The notes beneath the pieces are model-generated. The model was not told where the DNA came from and made no database searches. It saw only the letters and a list, made by a program, of their open reading frames with translations. A stretch of DNA of 64,000 nt, taken from Sphingosinicella microcystinivorans. Its GTDB lineage: Bacteria > Pseudomonadota > Alphaproteobacteria > Sphingomonadales > Sphingomonadaceae. The stretch is taken from the NCBI RefSeq assembly GCF_027941835.1, contig NZ_CP116005.1:3239501-3303500 (forward strand), given 5' to 3'. Shown piece by piece: positions 8,605 through 16,392 of the stretch (position 1 is the first letter of the stretch; each line of letters opens with the position of its first letter). The translations under genes were made by a program, and so were the position numbers.

Positions 8605-9837
8605 TCAAGACGAGGCGAGGAGTTCCTTCAGCGGCGTGCCGGCGTCGGCCAGCCGGGCAGGGTCGATGACGGCCGCTTTCTCGACGAGCGCGCGGCCCTG
8701 AATGAAATCCTTCGCCGCATTGATGCAATCGAGCGCGATGACCCGGCCACCCTTCAAATAGATAAGGCTGAAGCTGCGCGCGCCCGGATCGCCGCGCAGC
8801 GCGGTCGCGTCGTGGCCCGTGGAGAGGCCCACGGTCTGGAGGCGGAGATCGTACTGGTTGGACCAGAACCACGGCGTCGCCGTGTAGGGCTGCGGATCGC
8901 CGAGAATGGAGGCGACGGCGGTCTTCGCCTGATCCACGGCGTTCTGCACCGATTCGAGGCGGATTTTCGCGCCGCCCGCGAAGCGGTTCTCGTGGCAGGC
9001 GCAGTCGCCGATGGCGTAGATGTGGGGCAGGGTGGTGCGGCAGAAGGCGTCAACATCGACGCCGTTGCCGCCGCTCGCACCCGCCGCGATCAGCGGCTCG
9101 ACGGAAGGCACGAGGCCGATGCCGACGATCACCGCGGCGGCGGGCAGGCGCTCGCCGCCGGCGAGGCGTACCGCCGTGACGCGTCCGCCCTCGGTTTCCA
9201 GCGCCTCGACGGCGGCGGAGAGGCGCAGGTCGACGCCGTGCGCGCGGTGCTCCTCCTCATAGAAGCGCGACACGGCTTCCCCGGCGACGCGCGCGAGCAC
9301 GCGCGGCAGCGCTTCGAGCAGCGTGACCTTGTGGCCGAGCTTGATGAGCACGGCCGCCGCCTCAAGGCCGATGTAGCCGCCACCGACGATGACGACCGGG
9401 CCTCTGCCTTCGAGATCGGCGCGCAGCGCGTCGACATCGGCGATGGTGCGGATCATGTGGACGTTGTGGCTGTCGGCGCCGGGCAAGGGCAGGGGGCGCG
9501 GGCTGCCGCCCGCCGCCCAGATGAGGTCGCCGTAGCCGAGATGCTCGCCCGCGTCGGTGGTCGCCGTGCGGGCCTCGGGGTTCACCGCGACGACGCGCGT
9601 GCCGAGATGCAGCGTCACATTCTTGTCGGCCCAAAAGGTCTCAGGCCGGAGCAGCAGCCGGGCGGCTTCCTTCTCCCCGGCAAGATAGTCCTTGGAGAGC
9701 GGCGGCCGCTCATAGGGGGGGAGCGCCTCGGCGCCGACCATCGTGATGCTGCCCGCAAAATTCGCCATCCGCAGGCTGATGGCGGCCTGGGCGGCGGCCT
9801 GGCCCGCGCCCACGATCAGAACGTCGCTTGTGCTCAC
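8605..9837 (-). CDS. FAD-dependent ferredoxin reductase-type oxidoreductase
   Basis: This 410-residue flavoprotein is of the putidaredoxin/rhodocoxin reductase type. It has an N-terminal FAD dinucleotide loop DVLIVGAGQAAAQAA, a central NAD(P) loop VVIVGGGYIGLEAAA, the second FAD motif IYAIGDCA, and a C-terminal Reductase_C domain (WFWSNQYDLRLQTVGLS). It should pass electrons from NAD(P)H to a [2Fe-2S] ferredoxin serving a P450 or dioxygenase; no such partner is in the window. The start is a GTG overlapping the TGA of the isoaspartyl peptidase gene (GTGA). Confidence 0.87.
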   Translation of the reverse strand: MSTSDVLIVGAGQAAAQAAISLRMANFAGSITMVGAEALPPYERPPLSKDYLAGEKEAARLLLRPETFWADKNVTLHLGTRVVAVNPEARTATTDAGEHLGYGDLIWAAGGSPRPLPLPGADSHNVHMIRTIADVDALRADLEGRGPVVIVGGGYIGLEAAAVLIKLGHKVTLLEALPRVLARVAGEAVSRFYEEEHRAHGVDLRLSAAVEALETEGGRVTAVRLAGGERLPAAAVIVGIGLVPSVEPLIAAGASGGNGVDVDAFCRTTLPHIYAIGDCACHENRFAGGAKIRLESVQNAVDQAKTAVASILGDPQPYTATPWFWSNQYDLRLQTVGLSTGHDATALRGDPGARSFSLIYLKGGRVIALDCINAAKDFIQGRALVEKAAVIDPARLADAGTPLKELLASS

Positions 9838-10832
9838 TCTTCATCCCCATAGATTTGAACGGCGAATTCGCCGCCCGACGTGGCCCGCCCGCGATACATG
9901 CCGGGCGTGTTGAAGGAAAAGGCCGACGTGCCGTCCGGTGCGACGGCGATGACGCCGCCCGCGCCGCCGAGCGCCTTCACCTCGGCCTGCACCGCGTCGG
10001 CGGCGGTCTGCACGTCTTCCTTGCCGAAGCGCATCCGCGCGCAGATCTCGTGCGCCACACCAACACGGATGTAATATTCGCCGGAGCCCGTCGCCGAGAC
10101 GGCGCAGCCGCGGTTGTCCGCATAGGTGCCCGCGCCGAGCACCGGCGAATCGCCGACGCGCCCCCAGCGCTTGCCGGTGAGACCGCCCGTGGAGGTGGCG
10201 GCGGCGAGGTTGCCGTGAACGTCCTTCGCGACCGCGCCCACGGTGCCGTATTTCACCTCAGCATCGAACGCCGCGCCGGTCTTCGTGTTCTCCTTCATCT
10301 GCCGGAGTTGCTGCCAGCGCTCCTCGGTGCGGAAATACGACGGGTCGACCTGATCGAGGCCGCGTTCGCGCGCGAAGCGGTCCGCGCCGGGGCCTTGCAG
10401 CATGACGTGCGGGCTCTTTTCCATCACGGCGCGCGCGGCGGTGATCGGGTTGCGCGTGCGGGTGAGGCCCGCGACCGCGCCCGCTGCACGGTTCCGCCCG
10501 TCCATGACGGCGGCGTCAAGCTCGTTGACGCCTTCATAGGTGAAAACGGCGCCGCGGCCCGCGTTGAAGCCGGGGTCGTCTTCCAGAACCTTCACGGCGG
10601 CTTCCACGGCATCGAGCGCGCTGCCGCCCGCGGCGAGCACGGCCTTGCCCGCGCCCAGCGCCGCGGAAAGCCCGGCCCGCTGCGCGGCATCCCGCCCGGG
10701 TGTCATCCTGCAGCGCTCCATCACGCCGGCGCCGCCGTGGATGAGAAGCGTCCAGTCCTGCATCGCATGAGCCTCGTTTGAAAGGAAACCGGCCGTGAGC
10801 GTGGCAGCGAGCACGAACGAACGCCATGTCAT
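9834..10832 (-). CDS. isoaspartyl peptidase / L-asparaginase, secreted (Ntn hydrolase)
   Basis: This 332-residue plant-type asparaginase precursor cleaves isoaspartyl dipeptides and asparagine after self-processing. Residues 1-23 form a signal peptide ending NEAHA, so the enzyme should be periplasmic. The autocleavage site is before Thr197 in KYGTVGAVAKD, giving alpha and beta chains. The beta-chain substrate residues are seen in ATSTGGLTGKRWGRVGDSP and GAGTYAD. It is the first gene of a three-gene minus-strand operon, overlapping the reductase gene by four bases. Confidence 0.9.
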   Translation of the reverse strand: MTWRSFVLAATLTAGFLSNEAHAMQDWTLLIHGGAGVMERCRMTPGRDAAQRAGLSAALGAGKAVLAAGGSALDAVEAAVKVLEDDPGFNAGRGAVFTYEGVNELDAAVMDGRNRAAGAVAGLTRTRNPITAARAVMEKSPHVMLQGPGADRFARERGLDQVDPSYFRTEERWQQLRQMKENTKTGAAFDAEVKYGTVGAVAKDVHGNLAAATSTGGLTGKRWGRVGDSPVLGAGTYADNRGCAVSATGSGEYYIRVGVAHEICARMRFGKEDVQTAADAVQAEVKALGGAGGVIAVAPDGTSAFSFNTPGMYRGRATSGGEFAVQIYGDEE

Positions 10833-10979
10833 CGGCCGATCTCTCCCCTCAGTCCGCCGCCACGATGGCGCACGGCTTAGCCAGCCCGTGAAGCGAGCGC
10901 AACCATGCTGCGCGGACGATTGACCGGGGCGGCACCCACGCCTATATGACCCCCGCTTTCGGGCCGTACAGGTCTACGG

Positions 10980-11056
10980 GGCGGAGTAGCTCAGCTGGTT
11001 AGAGCAGCGGAATCATAATCCGCGTGTCGGGGGTTCAAGTCCCTCCTCCGCTACCA
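10980..11056 (+). tRNA. tRNA-Met (CAT), elongator type
   Basis: A 77-nt cloverleaf with encoded CCA. The acceptor stem GGCGGAG pairs with CTCCGCT with a G-U first pair, the D arm is GCTC/GAGC, the anticodon stem is GCGGA/TCCGC around the loop ATCATAA (anticodon CAT), and the T loop is TTCAAGT. A paired position 1-72 and the absence of three G-C pairs in the anticodon stem argue against initiator tRNA. A lysidine-modified tRNA-Ile2 is the alternative, but the body matches alphaproteobacterial elongator tRNA-Met. Confidence 0.93.
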
Positions 11057-11193
11057 ATCCAAAAAGAATTCTCGTTCAGATTGTCCGCCAGCCGAAGCGT
11101 GTCCGACGTATCGGGGCATCGCAAGATGTTGCGGATCGATATTCGTGCTGCCAAGTTGCGCTGACGGAAAAATTTGTCTTGGAAAGAAAATTC

Positions 11194-12240
11194 ATGGCAT
11201 CCGAAGCTGTCGCGCCTGTCGGCTCGAAAGTCTGGTTGTGGGTTCGCCGTGTCGCCGTCGGCCTCGCCGGCGTGCTCCTGCTGCTGGTGCTCGCTGGCGC
11301 CGTGTACGAGTTTTTCGCGCGTCGCAGCGCCGCCTCGGCCTATCCGCCGCCCGGCAGGCTTGTCGATATCGGGGGGCGCAGGATCCATCTCGATTGCCGG
11401 GGGAGCGGCGCCCCGGTGGTGATCCTGGAATCGGGGCTCGACGTGAACGGATCGCTGGCGTGGTACAAGGTCCACGATGCGCTCGCGAAAAAGACGCGGA
11501 CATGCGCGTATGATCGCGCCGGGATCATGTGGAGCGACCCGTCGAACGGCGTGCGGGACGGCGATCATGTCGCCCGCGATCTTCACGCGGCCCTGACGGC
11601 TGCGGACATCGACGGCCCGCTCGTTCTCGTCGGCCATTCGCTGGGCGGGCCCTACATCATGAACTACACGCGCCAGTTCGGCGGGGCGGTGAAGGGGCTG
11701 GTCTTCGTGGATGCTTCCCATCCCGATCAGCTCGAGAAGCTGGTCCCGCCCGGCAAGGAGAAGATGAAGGTCGAACTGCCCGTCGCCGTCCGCGCGCTGA
11801 GCGCGCTTGCCTGGGCGGGGCTGCCGCGCGTCCTGTCGGGCGCGTTGTCGCCGGAGGAGGACAGCGCGGTCACGCCCGCGCGCAATGCCTACACGCCGAC
11901 CAGCCTGCCCCGCATGATCGACGAGCTGGAATCGCTGGAAATCACGCTTCGTCAGGCGGGCACGTTCAGAACCCTCAGCGATCGGCCGCTGGTCGTCCTG
12001 TCCGGCGCGAAACCGTATCCGAAGGCGGTGCTGGCGGCGCAGGGCCTCAGCGAGGCGGAGGGCCGCGCCCAACTGGCACGATGGCTCGATCTCCACCGCG
12101 ACGAGGCGCGCTGGTCGACGCAGTCGAGGCACGAAATCCTTCCGGACGCCGGGCACTATGTCCAGATGGATCGCCCGGATTCCGTCATCAACGCCGTGAA
12201 CGGGGTCGTGGATCAGGTCCGTGCCGGGGTGGAGGACTGA
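11194..12240 (+). CDS. membrane-anchored alpha/beta hydrolase
   Basis: This 348-residue protein has one N-terminal membrane helix (about residues 15-38, rich in Leu, Val and Ala) followed by an alpha/beta hydrolase domain. The oxyanion region is VVILESGLDVNG, the nucleophile elbow is GHSLGG, and the C-terminal His is in LPDAGHYVQMD. The catalytic domain should face the periplasm. The ATG at 11194 is preferred because AGGAAAG lies just before it; an in-frame TTG at 11179 would add five residues. The substrate is unknown. It converges on the exosortase-associated hydrolase gene with a 30-base gap. Confidence 0.8.
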   Translation: MASEAVAPVGSKVWLWVRRVAVGLAGVLLLLVLAGAVYEFFARRSAASAYPPPGRLVDIGGRRIHLDCRGSGAPVVILESGLDVNGSLAWYKVHDALAKKTRTCAYDRAGIMWSDPSNGVRDGDHVARDLHAALTAADIDGPLVLVGHSLGGPYIMNYTRQFGGAVKGLVFVDASHPDQLEKLVPPGKEKMKVELPVAVRALSALAWAGLPRVLSGALSPEEDSAVTPARNAYTPTSLPRMIDELESLEITLRQAGTFRTLSDRPLVVLSGAKPYPKAVLAAQGLSEAEGRAQLARWLDLHRDEARWSTQSRHEILPDAGHYVQMDRPDSVINAVNGVVDQVRAGVED

Positions 12241-12270
12241 ACGGCGAGCATTCGTCCAGCCAAAGCTGGT

Positions 12271-13044
12271 TCAGTCTTTCAGGAAATCGCCGATCGCGGC
12301 GAGCAGCGCCTCCTGCGCCTCCGGCCGCGTGAAGGTATGGTCGGCGTTTTCGATCCATCGCGTGCGGACATGCGCGCCGAGGTGCGGCAGCAGTTCGCCG
12401 AAGGCCCGGGCGGTGGCGTCGCTTCGGGAGAGGACGACGAAGACCGGACCCTGAAACGCGTTGAGCGCGGCGACGAGGCGCGCGGCGAGCTTCTGTTCGG
12501 TCGCCGGTTCGGGCCGGGCGAAGACCGAACGCAGCGCGCCCACGATGTCGACCTGCCCGGTGAGGACGCGCAGCCACGCGCCGGGGCTTCTGAGACGCCG
12601 CGCCGTGCGTTCGCGCTGCGCGGCGGCGGGCATTTCGGCGACGGCGCCGTCGAAGCTCCACGGATTGATGAGGACGAGACGGTCGATCCCGGCCCCGGCG
12701 CCGAACAGGGCGAGCGCCGCGGCGCCGTCGCAGAGTCCGATACCAGTCGTGCCGTCGGCGCCGCCTTCCCGGCGAAGCGCGGCGGCGGCTGCCGCGATGT
12801 CGGCTTCGCTGCCGAGGAAGCCTGCATCCCCCCCTTCGCTGTCGCCGACGCCGCGCCGGTCGAAGCGGAGCGTCGGCATACCACGCGCGGCGAGTGCCTC
12901 GGCAAGCCGCGTGAACAGCCGGTGCGGCCCGGCGCGCGTCTGCACGCCGCCCGAGACGATGAGCGTGCCATGCGCGCCGCGCGCGGGATGCAGCGCGGCG
13001 GCGAGTGCGGTGCTCTCGCAGCGGATGACGAGCGGCCGCATCAT
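12271..13044 (-). CDS. exosortase A system-associated hydrolase 1
   Basis: This 257-residue alpha/beta hydrolase matches the family found with XrtA loci (TIGR03100). It has RFDRRGVGDSEG, a nucleophile elbow GLCDG in which Cys105 replaces the usual Ser, and a C-terminal ENADHTF with the expected His. The enzyme may act on an ACP-bound or CoA-bound intermediate, but no reaction has been shown. The start used is the ATG in ATGATG that overlaps the TGA of hydrolase 2; an in-frame ATG three codons earlier (13053) is possible. It is the last gene of the left arm of the locus. Confidence 0.87.
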   Translation of the reverse strand: MMRPLVIRCESTALAAALHPARGAHGTLIVSGGVQTRAGPHRLFTRLAEALAARGMPTLRFDRRGVGDSEGGDAGFLGSEADIAAAAAALRREGGADGTTGIGLCDGAAALALFGAGAGIDRLVLINPWSFDGAVAEMPAAAQRERTARRLRSPGAWLRVLTGQVDIVGALRSVFARPEPATEQKLAARLVAALNAFQGPVFVVLSRSDATARAFGELLPHLGAHVRTRWIENADHTFTRPEAQEALLAAIGDFLKD

Positions 13045-13718
13045 TGCATCCATCCGGCGATGTCGGCCGCGAGCGCGGCTGCATACTCCGGCGCGGGCGC
13101 GGGTTCGGCCTGCCGCCAGACGGGCGGTCCCTCGATCGCGGCGGTGCGGGCCGGCACGGCGGCGACGGGAAGCGCCAGCGCGCCGAGCGCCGAGGCGAGC
13201 GGCGGGGTGACGGCGTACCCCGTCAGCGTGACGGATTCGCCGTGCGCCAGCCGGGCTTCATAGGCGGCAGGGCCGGAGCGTGCGCCGGTGCGCTCCTGAT
13301 CCGTGACCGCCTGCGCGCGCATCATCTCGCGCAGAAGCGCGGCCCCGGACGAGACGGGGGCGATGCGATAGAGACAGCGGCTGCCTTCGCCGTCCGTCAG
13401 CAGCGCACCGCCGCGCACGGCGACGATCCGGAGCGGCCGCGCCGACAGCGCCGCGATTGCGGCGGTGACGGCAGAACGCCAGAGGTCGACGTCGGGTTCG
13501 CCGGGTGCGTCGCCCGTGCCGGGGAGGTCCGGAAGCGCGCTGCCGATGCCGCGCTCCGCAAGCGCGCGGCCGATGTCCGCGAGAAGCCGCCGGGTGCGGT
13601 TCATCTCCTCGAACAGCGGCGGGACGATAAGGACGCACGGCCCGGTTTCGGGGCCGCGCAGCACGGTCGGCAGGTCGAACGGCCCGGCGCCCAGCAGCGA
13701 GAACCGGAACGGCTCCAC
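13041..13718 (-). CDS. exosortase A system-associated hydrolase 2
   Basis: This 225-residue alpha/beta hydrolase-fold protein is of the TIGR03101 type, recognised by PPLFEEMNRTRRLLADIGRAL and LPDLPGTGDAPG. At the nucleophile elbow, residues 100-105 read AVRGGA, with Arg where Ser or Cys would be expected, so it may be non-catalytic or use another residue. It begins one base after the ACP stop region and overlaps hydrolase 1, so the three genes form one unit. Pairing of the two hydrolases is normal for XrtA loci. Confidence 0.85.
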   Translation of the reverse strand: MEPFRFSLLGAGPFDLPTVLRGPETGPCVLIVPPLFEEMNRTRRLLADIGRALAERGIGSALPDLPGTGDAPGEPDVDLWRSAVTAAIAALSARPLRIVAVRGGALLTDGEGSRCLYRIAPVSSGAALLREMMRAQAVTDQERTGARSGPAAYEARLAHGESVTLTGYAVTPPLASALGALALPVAAVPARTAAIEGPPVWRQAEPAPAPEYAAALAADIAGWMQ

Positions 13719-13988
13719 CTAGGCGGCGGCCTTCCGCTCGACGAAGCCGACGAGATTGCCGAAGGTCGCGAAGAGTTCCGCGTCGATCTCGTCGTCGTCG
13801 ATCACGATGCCGAAGCGGTCCTCGATCTCGGTGAGAAGGCCGGCGACCGCCATCGAATCGATCTCGGGCAGCGCGCCGAACAGCGGCGAGGCGGCGTCGA
13901 GCGCGGTGGCCGTCGCAGCGGGCACGCCCAGCACCTCGACGAGAATGCGCCGCATCTGGTCGGCGTGGGAAGCGGTGTCGGCGTTCAT
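13719..13988 (-). CDS. acyl carrier protein of the exosortase A locus
   Basis: This 89-residue acidic four-helix protein carries the phosphopantetheine site Ser45 within [11 protein letters not shown] (DSM). The C-terminal helix has [15 protein letters not shown], typical of carrier proteins. It is the first gene of the hydrolase operon. Paired with the acyl-CoA ligase and PLP decarboxylase on the other arm, it suggests that a carrier-bound acyl or aminoacyl group is made for transfer to the polysaccharide or the sorted proteins; the cargo is unknown. Confidence 0.9.
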   Translation of the reverse strand: MNADTASHADQMRRILVEVLGVPAATATALDAASPLFGALPEIDSMAVAGLLTEIEDRFGIVIDDDEIDAELFATFGNLVGFVERKAAA

Positions 13989-14069
13989 GTGCCCCCTGTT
14001 CGTATCGTTGTTTCCGGCCGGCGATATACTGGTCGTGCGCCGGGACGTAAATGTACGGAAGGATCGCCT

Positions 14070-14542
14070 CTAGTGCTCCCCGCCCAGCTTGCCGGTCCGG
14101 TAGTCTTCCGCGACGAATTTCAGGAGCTGTGACAGGTGCTGCACGTTCGAAACGCGCGGCTCCGGGTTCGGGACCGCGTCGAGCGGAACCCCGTTTATAT
14201 AGATGTCGAAGCCGTTCGCGTTCGGCTCGGTCGGGTGTTGGGGCGCCCGGCTCACGCCGAAGATCGGCAGGTTGTGCGGCGGCTTCGTATAGGAAACGGC
14301 AAGATCGTAGATGGCGCGCGTCGTTTGCGGGTCGGCATAGGATATGAGCACGATCCTGTGATCGCGCGAGCCGATGATCGCCAAATTCTGGGAGAGTATC
14401 CAGCCGTCGTTCCGCGCCGTGACGTCGAGATAGCGGAGCGAGGTCTGCTGCGTATCCGCTGCGTCTTGCGCCTGTGCGGGGCGAGGCCTGTCGCGACCGA
14501 CAGGCAGAGGATCAGGGCGGGGATGCGCCAGCGGGATTTCAT
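14070..14542 (-). pseudogene. secreted protein of unknown function with a frameshift
   Basis: The frame from the ATG at 14542 gives a clear signal peptide (MKSRWRIPALILCLSVATGL) but then loses protein-like sequence. The neighbouring frame continues sensibly with AQAQDAADTQQTSLRYLDV and runs to the stop at 14070. One missing base in the CCCC run (14478-14481 on the + strand) would restore a 157-residue secreted protein. The second frame has no usable start except a TTG at 14384. GGAGA precedes the ATG. This may be true decay or a sequencing error. No known domain is recognised. Confidence 0.65.
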
Positions 14543-14667
14543 TTCTCGTCTCCGTTTTTCGGGGCGAACAGCGGGCAGACGATCTGCGGCGGAATGCGCA
14601 GCCCGCCTTCGGCGCCCGGTTCGTGGGCGACGGCGATGATCATGCGCCTGTCGTCCGTGTTCGTCGG
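14539..14667 (-). pseudogene. in-frame continuation of the upstream secreted-protein gene after a TAA
   Basis: After the TAA at 14668-14670 the same frame stays open for 42 codons (including RRMIIAVAHEPGAEGG and IPPQIVCPLF) and ends in TGA that overlaps the next ATG (ATGA). The coupled stop suggests that the original gene ended here and that the TAA is a nonsense change. Alternatively the ATG at 14643 starts a separate 34-residue peptide, but no clear ribosome site was found for it. Confidence 0.4.
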
Positions 14668-15642
14668 TTACCTGGCGAGAATGGCATTGCGTTCCTGCGC
14701 GCCGTAGATCCGGAAGGCATTGAACGCGCGTTCGGCAAGCGCGGCGTCGACGTGGTGAACGCCGTATCCGTAAACGTGGTCCCCGTTCAGGCTGGGCTCC
14801 ACCATCGTGAAGGACCCGCACTGCTTCCACGCCGCGAGGTGCGGCTGCGGTTTCGGTTGCAGGGCGCCCGCCATCGCGACGACGCGAATCACGTAGTCCT
14901 GCACGGCGAAGCCGCACGCGGAGCGGTTGCCGGTGCGCGCGGTGTGCAGGGGGCGGCCGATGCGGTTGCCGCCGTCTGCGAGGAACTGCGCCTCGCTCAT
15001 CACGCCCTTCTGGCCGGCCGGTCCGACGAACTGCACCCGTGTGGCGACGTCGTAGACGATCAGATTGTCGGGATCGTAGTGGCCGCCGAGCGGTTCGACC
15101 GGGAACACCGAGACTACGGTGATGCCCGGCAGCGCGCGCCCGTTCGATCCATCGGGATTGAGGGTGCGGGTGTGGCCTCGATAGCCGGCTCCGGCCTCGG
15201 CATTGTAGGTGAAGGCGCGGCCGATGTCCTGCGCGTTGTATGGATTTTCCGGCGCGGGCCTTGCCGTGGCGGCGAGGTTGGAGTGGTCCGCGGCCCGCAG
15301 CGCCGCGCCCCGCTTCACGGCTTCCGCCTGCGCCTGCCGGAGCGTCATGCCGGGGCGGATGCCGAGCGCGTCCAGCGCCAGCAGGTAATCGGCGGTCGTC
15401 GCAGCACTCCGGGGCGCGGAGGCAGATGCCTGCTGCTGCTGGACATACTCGCGCTTCGAGCGCGGTCCTTGCGCAGCGGACGATTTCTCGCCCGGGGCAG
15501 TCGTGCCGCAGGCCTTCGCGATGGCCTTGCGCTCCTCGGTGGACTTGCCGACCATGCGGCAATCCTGCTGCGCCTGCGCGGATTCGGCTTGAAGGCCGAG
15601 GGCCGAAGCAACAACGACGAAGCTTGCAAGCGACCGGCGCAT
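14668..15642 (-). CDS. secreted protein of unknown function, possibly truncated
   Basis: A 324-residue protein starts at the ATG at 15642 behind AGGGGG. Residues 1-25 are a signal peptide ending ESAQAQ. A low-complexity Gln/Ala/Ser linker follows, then a globular part with ALGIRPGMTLRQAQAEAV, NPYNAQDIGRAFTYN and YGYGVHHVDAALAERAFNAF. Two Cys pairs (near residues 28 and 45, and in the C-terminal half) could form disulfides in the periplasm. I do not recognise the family. The gene sits inside the XrtA locus between the ACP arm and the ligase arm and is divergent from the GNAT gene. The TAA that ends it may be a premature stop (see the next entry on the minus strand). Confidence 0.65.
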   Translation of the reverse strand: MRRSLASFVVVASALGLQAESAQAQQDCRMVGKSTEERKAIAKACGTTAPGEKSSAAQGPRSKREYVQQQQASASAPRSAATTADYLLALDALGIRPGMTLRQAQAEAVKRGAALRAADHSNLAATARPAPENPYNAQDIGRAFTYNAEAGAGYRGHTRTLNPDGSNGRALPGITVVSVFPVEPLGGHYDPDNLIVYDVATRVQFVGPAGQKGVMSEAQFLADGGNRIGRPLHTARTGNRSACGFAVQDYVIRVVAMAGALQPKPQPHLAAWKQCGSFTMVEPSLNGDHVYGYGVHHVDAALAERAFNAFRIYGAQERNAILAR

Positions 15643-15738
15643 GATGCTGTTCCCCCTGGCAGTTTCGTCGTGCCCGACGCATGAGTCGATATACTGCGCC
15701 GACTTGCCGCGGTAAATGCGGCCGGAATCGGGGGCGAG

Positions 15739-16389
15739 ATGGCGTTTTCGGATACGCTCAGAACATTGGGGCCGCTGACGAGCCTGTCCTACGCGCTCGG
15801 GCGTGCGGCGGCGCGGGTTCCGGGCGTTTCGTGGCATCGCTATGTCCTTATCGCCGTGCCGCTCTCCGGTATGCCGAAGATGCCGCGCGGCCATGTCGTG
15901 CGCGAACTTTCGGCGGACGCGCTCAAGACTTTGGTCATTGATGCGCCCCTAGACGTGCAGGCGGACCGGTTCGCACGCGGGCTCACCTGCCTCGGCGCGT
16001 TCGACGGCGAGGTGCTGGTCGGCGTCAACTGGCTGGCGCGGGATCAATACGACGAGGACGAGGTGGACGTGCGGTTTCTGCTCCCCGACGACGCGGCATG
16101 GGACACGGGCCTGTGGATTCGCGAGGACCGGCGTCTCGGCCGCGCGTTCGCGGCGCTGTGGGCAGGGACGGGCGTGTGGCTGGCGGAGCGGGGGCTGAAG
16201 CGCTCGCTGAGCCGCATCGCCGACTACAATACGGGCTCGCTGCGGCCGCACGAGCGGATGGGCGGCAAGACGCTCGGCACGCTCGCGGCCATGCGCCTCG
16301 GCGCGTGGCAGATCGCGGCGCGCGCGAGCCCCGCGGCGGTGCGCGTGGGGGCTGGGGCGCCTGCGGTCTGCGACCTGAGGGGCTGCTGA
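15739..16389 (+). CDS. GNAT-like acyltransferase of the XrtA locus
   Basis: This 216-residue protein resembles GNAT acyltransferases: a central beta-strand region (LGAFDGEVLVGVNWLARDQYDEDEVDVRFLL shortened here to its core GEVLVGVNWLARDQ), helix AFAALWAGTGVWLAERGL, and the substrate-end segment RIADYNTGSLRPHERMGG. The acetyl-CoA loop is weak, so the assignment rests on overall pattern. It ends three bases before the acyl-CoA ligase start and opens the right arm of the locus. It may transfer the acyl group made by the ligase/ACP system to an amine; this is inference. Confidence 0.6.
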   Translation: MAFSDTLRTLGPLTSLSYALGRAAARVPGVSWHRYVLIAVPLSGMPKMPRGHVVRELSADALKTLVIDAPLDVQADRFARGLTCLGAFDGEVLVGVNWLARDQYDEDEVDVRFLLPDDAAWDTGLWIREDRRLGRAFAALWAGTGVWLAERGLKRSLSRIADYNTGSLRPHERMGGKTLGTLAAMRLGAWQIAARASPAAVRVGAGAPAVCDLRGC

Positions 16390-16392
16390 ACG

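Noticed and set aside
10980-11056. tRNA-Ile2 (lysidine type) or initiator tRNA reading of the CAT tRNA
   Set aside because: The acceptor stem is fully paired at 1-72, the anticodon stem lacks three G-C pairs, and the body matches the alphaproteobacterial elongator tRNA-Met.
15643-15738. Sigma-54 promoter between the secreted-protein gene and the GNAT gene (GGGCACGACG-like sequence)
   Set aside because: The GG and GC pairs are 12 bases apart, not 10, so it does not fit RpoN spacing.
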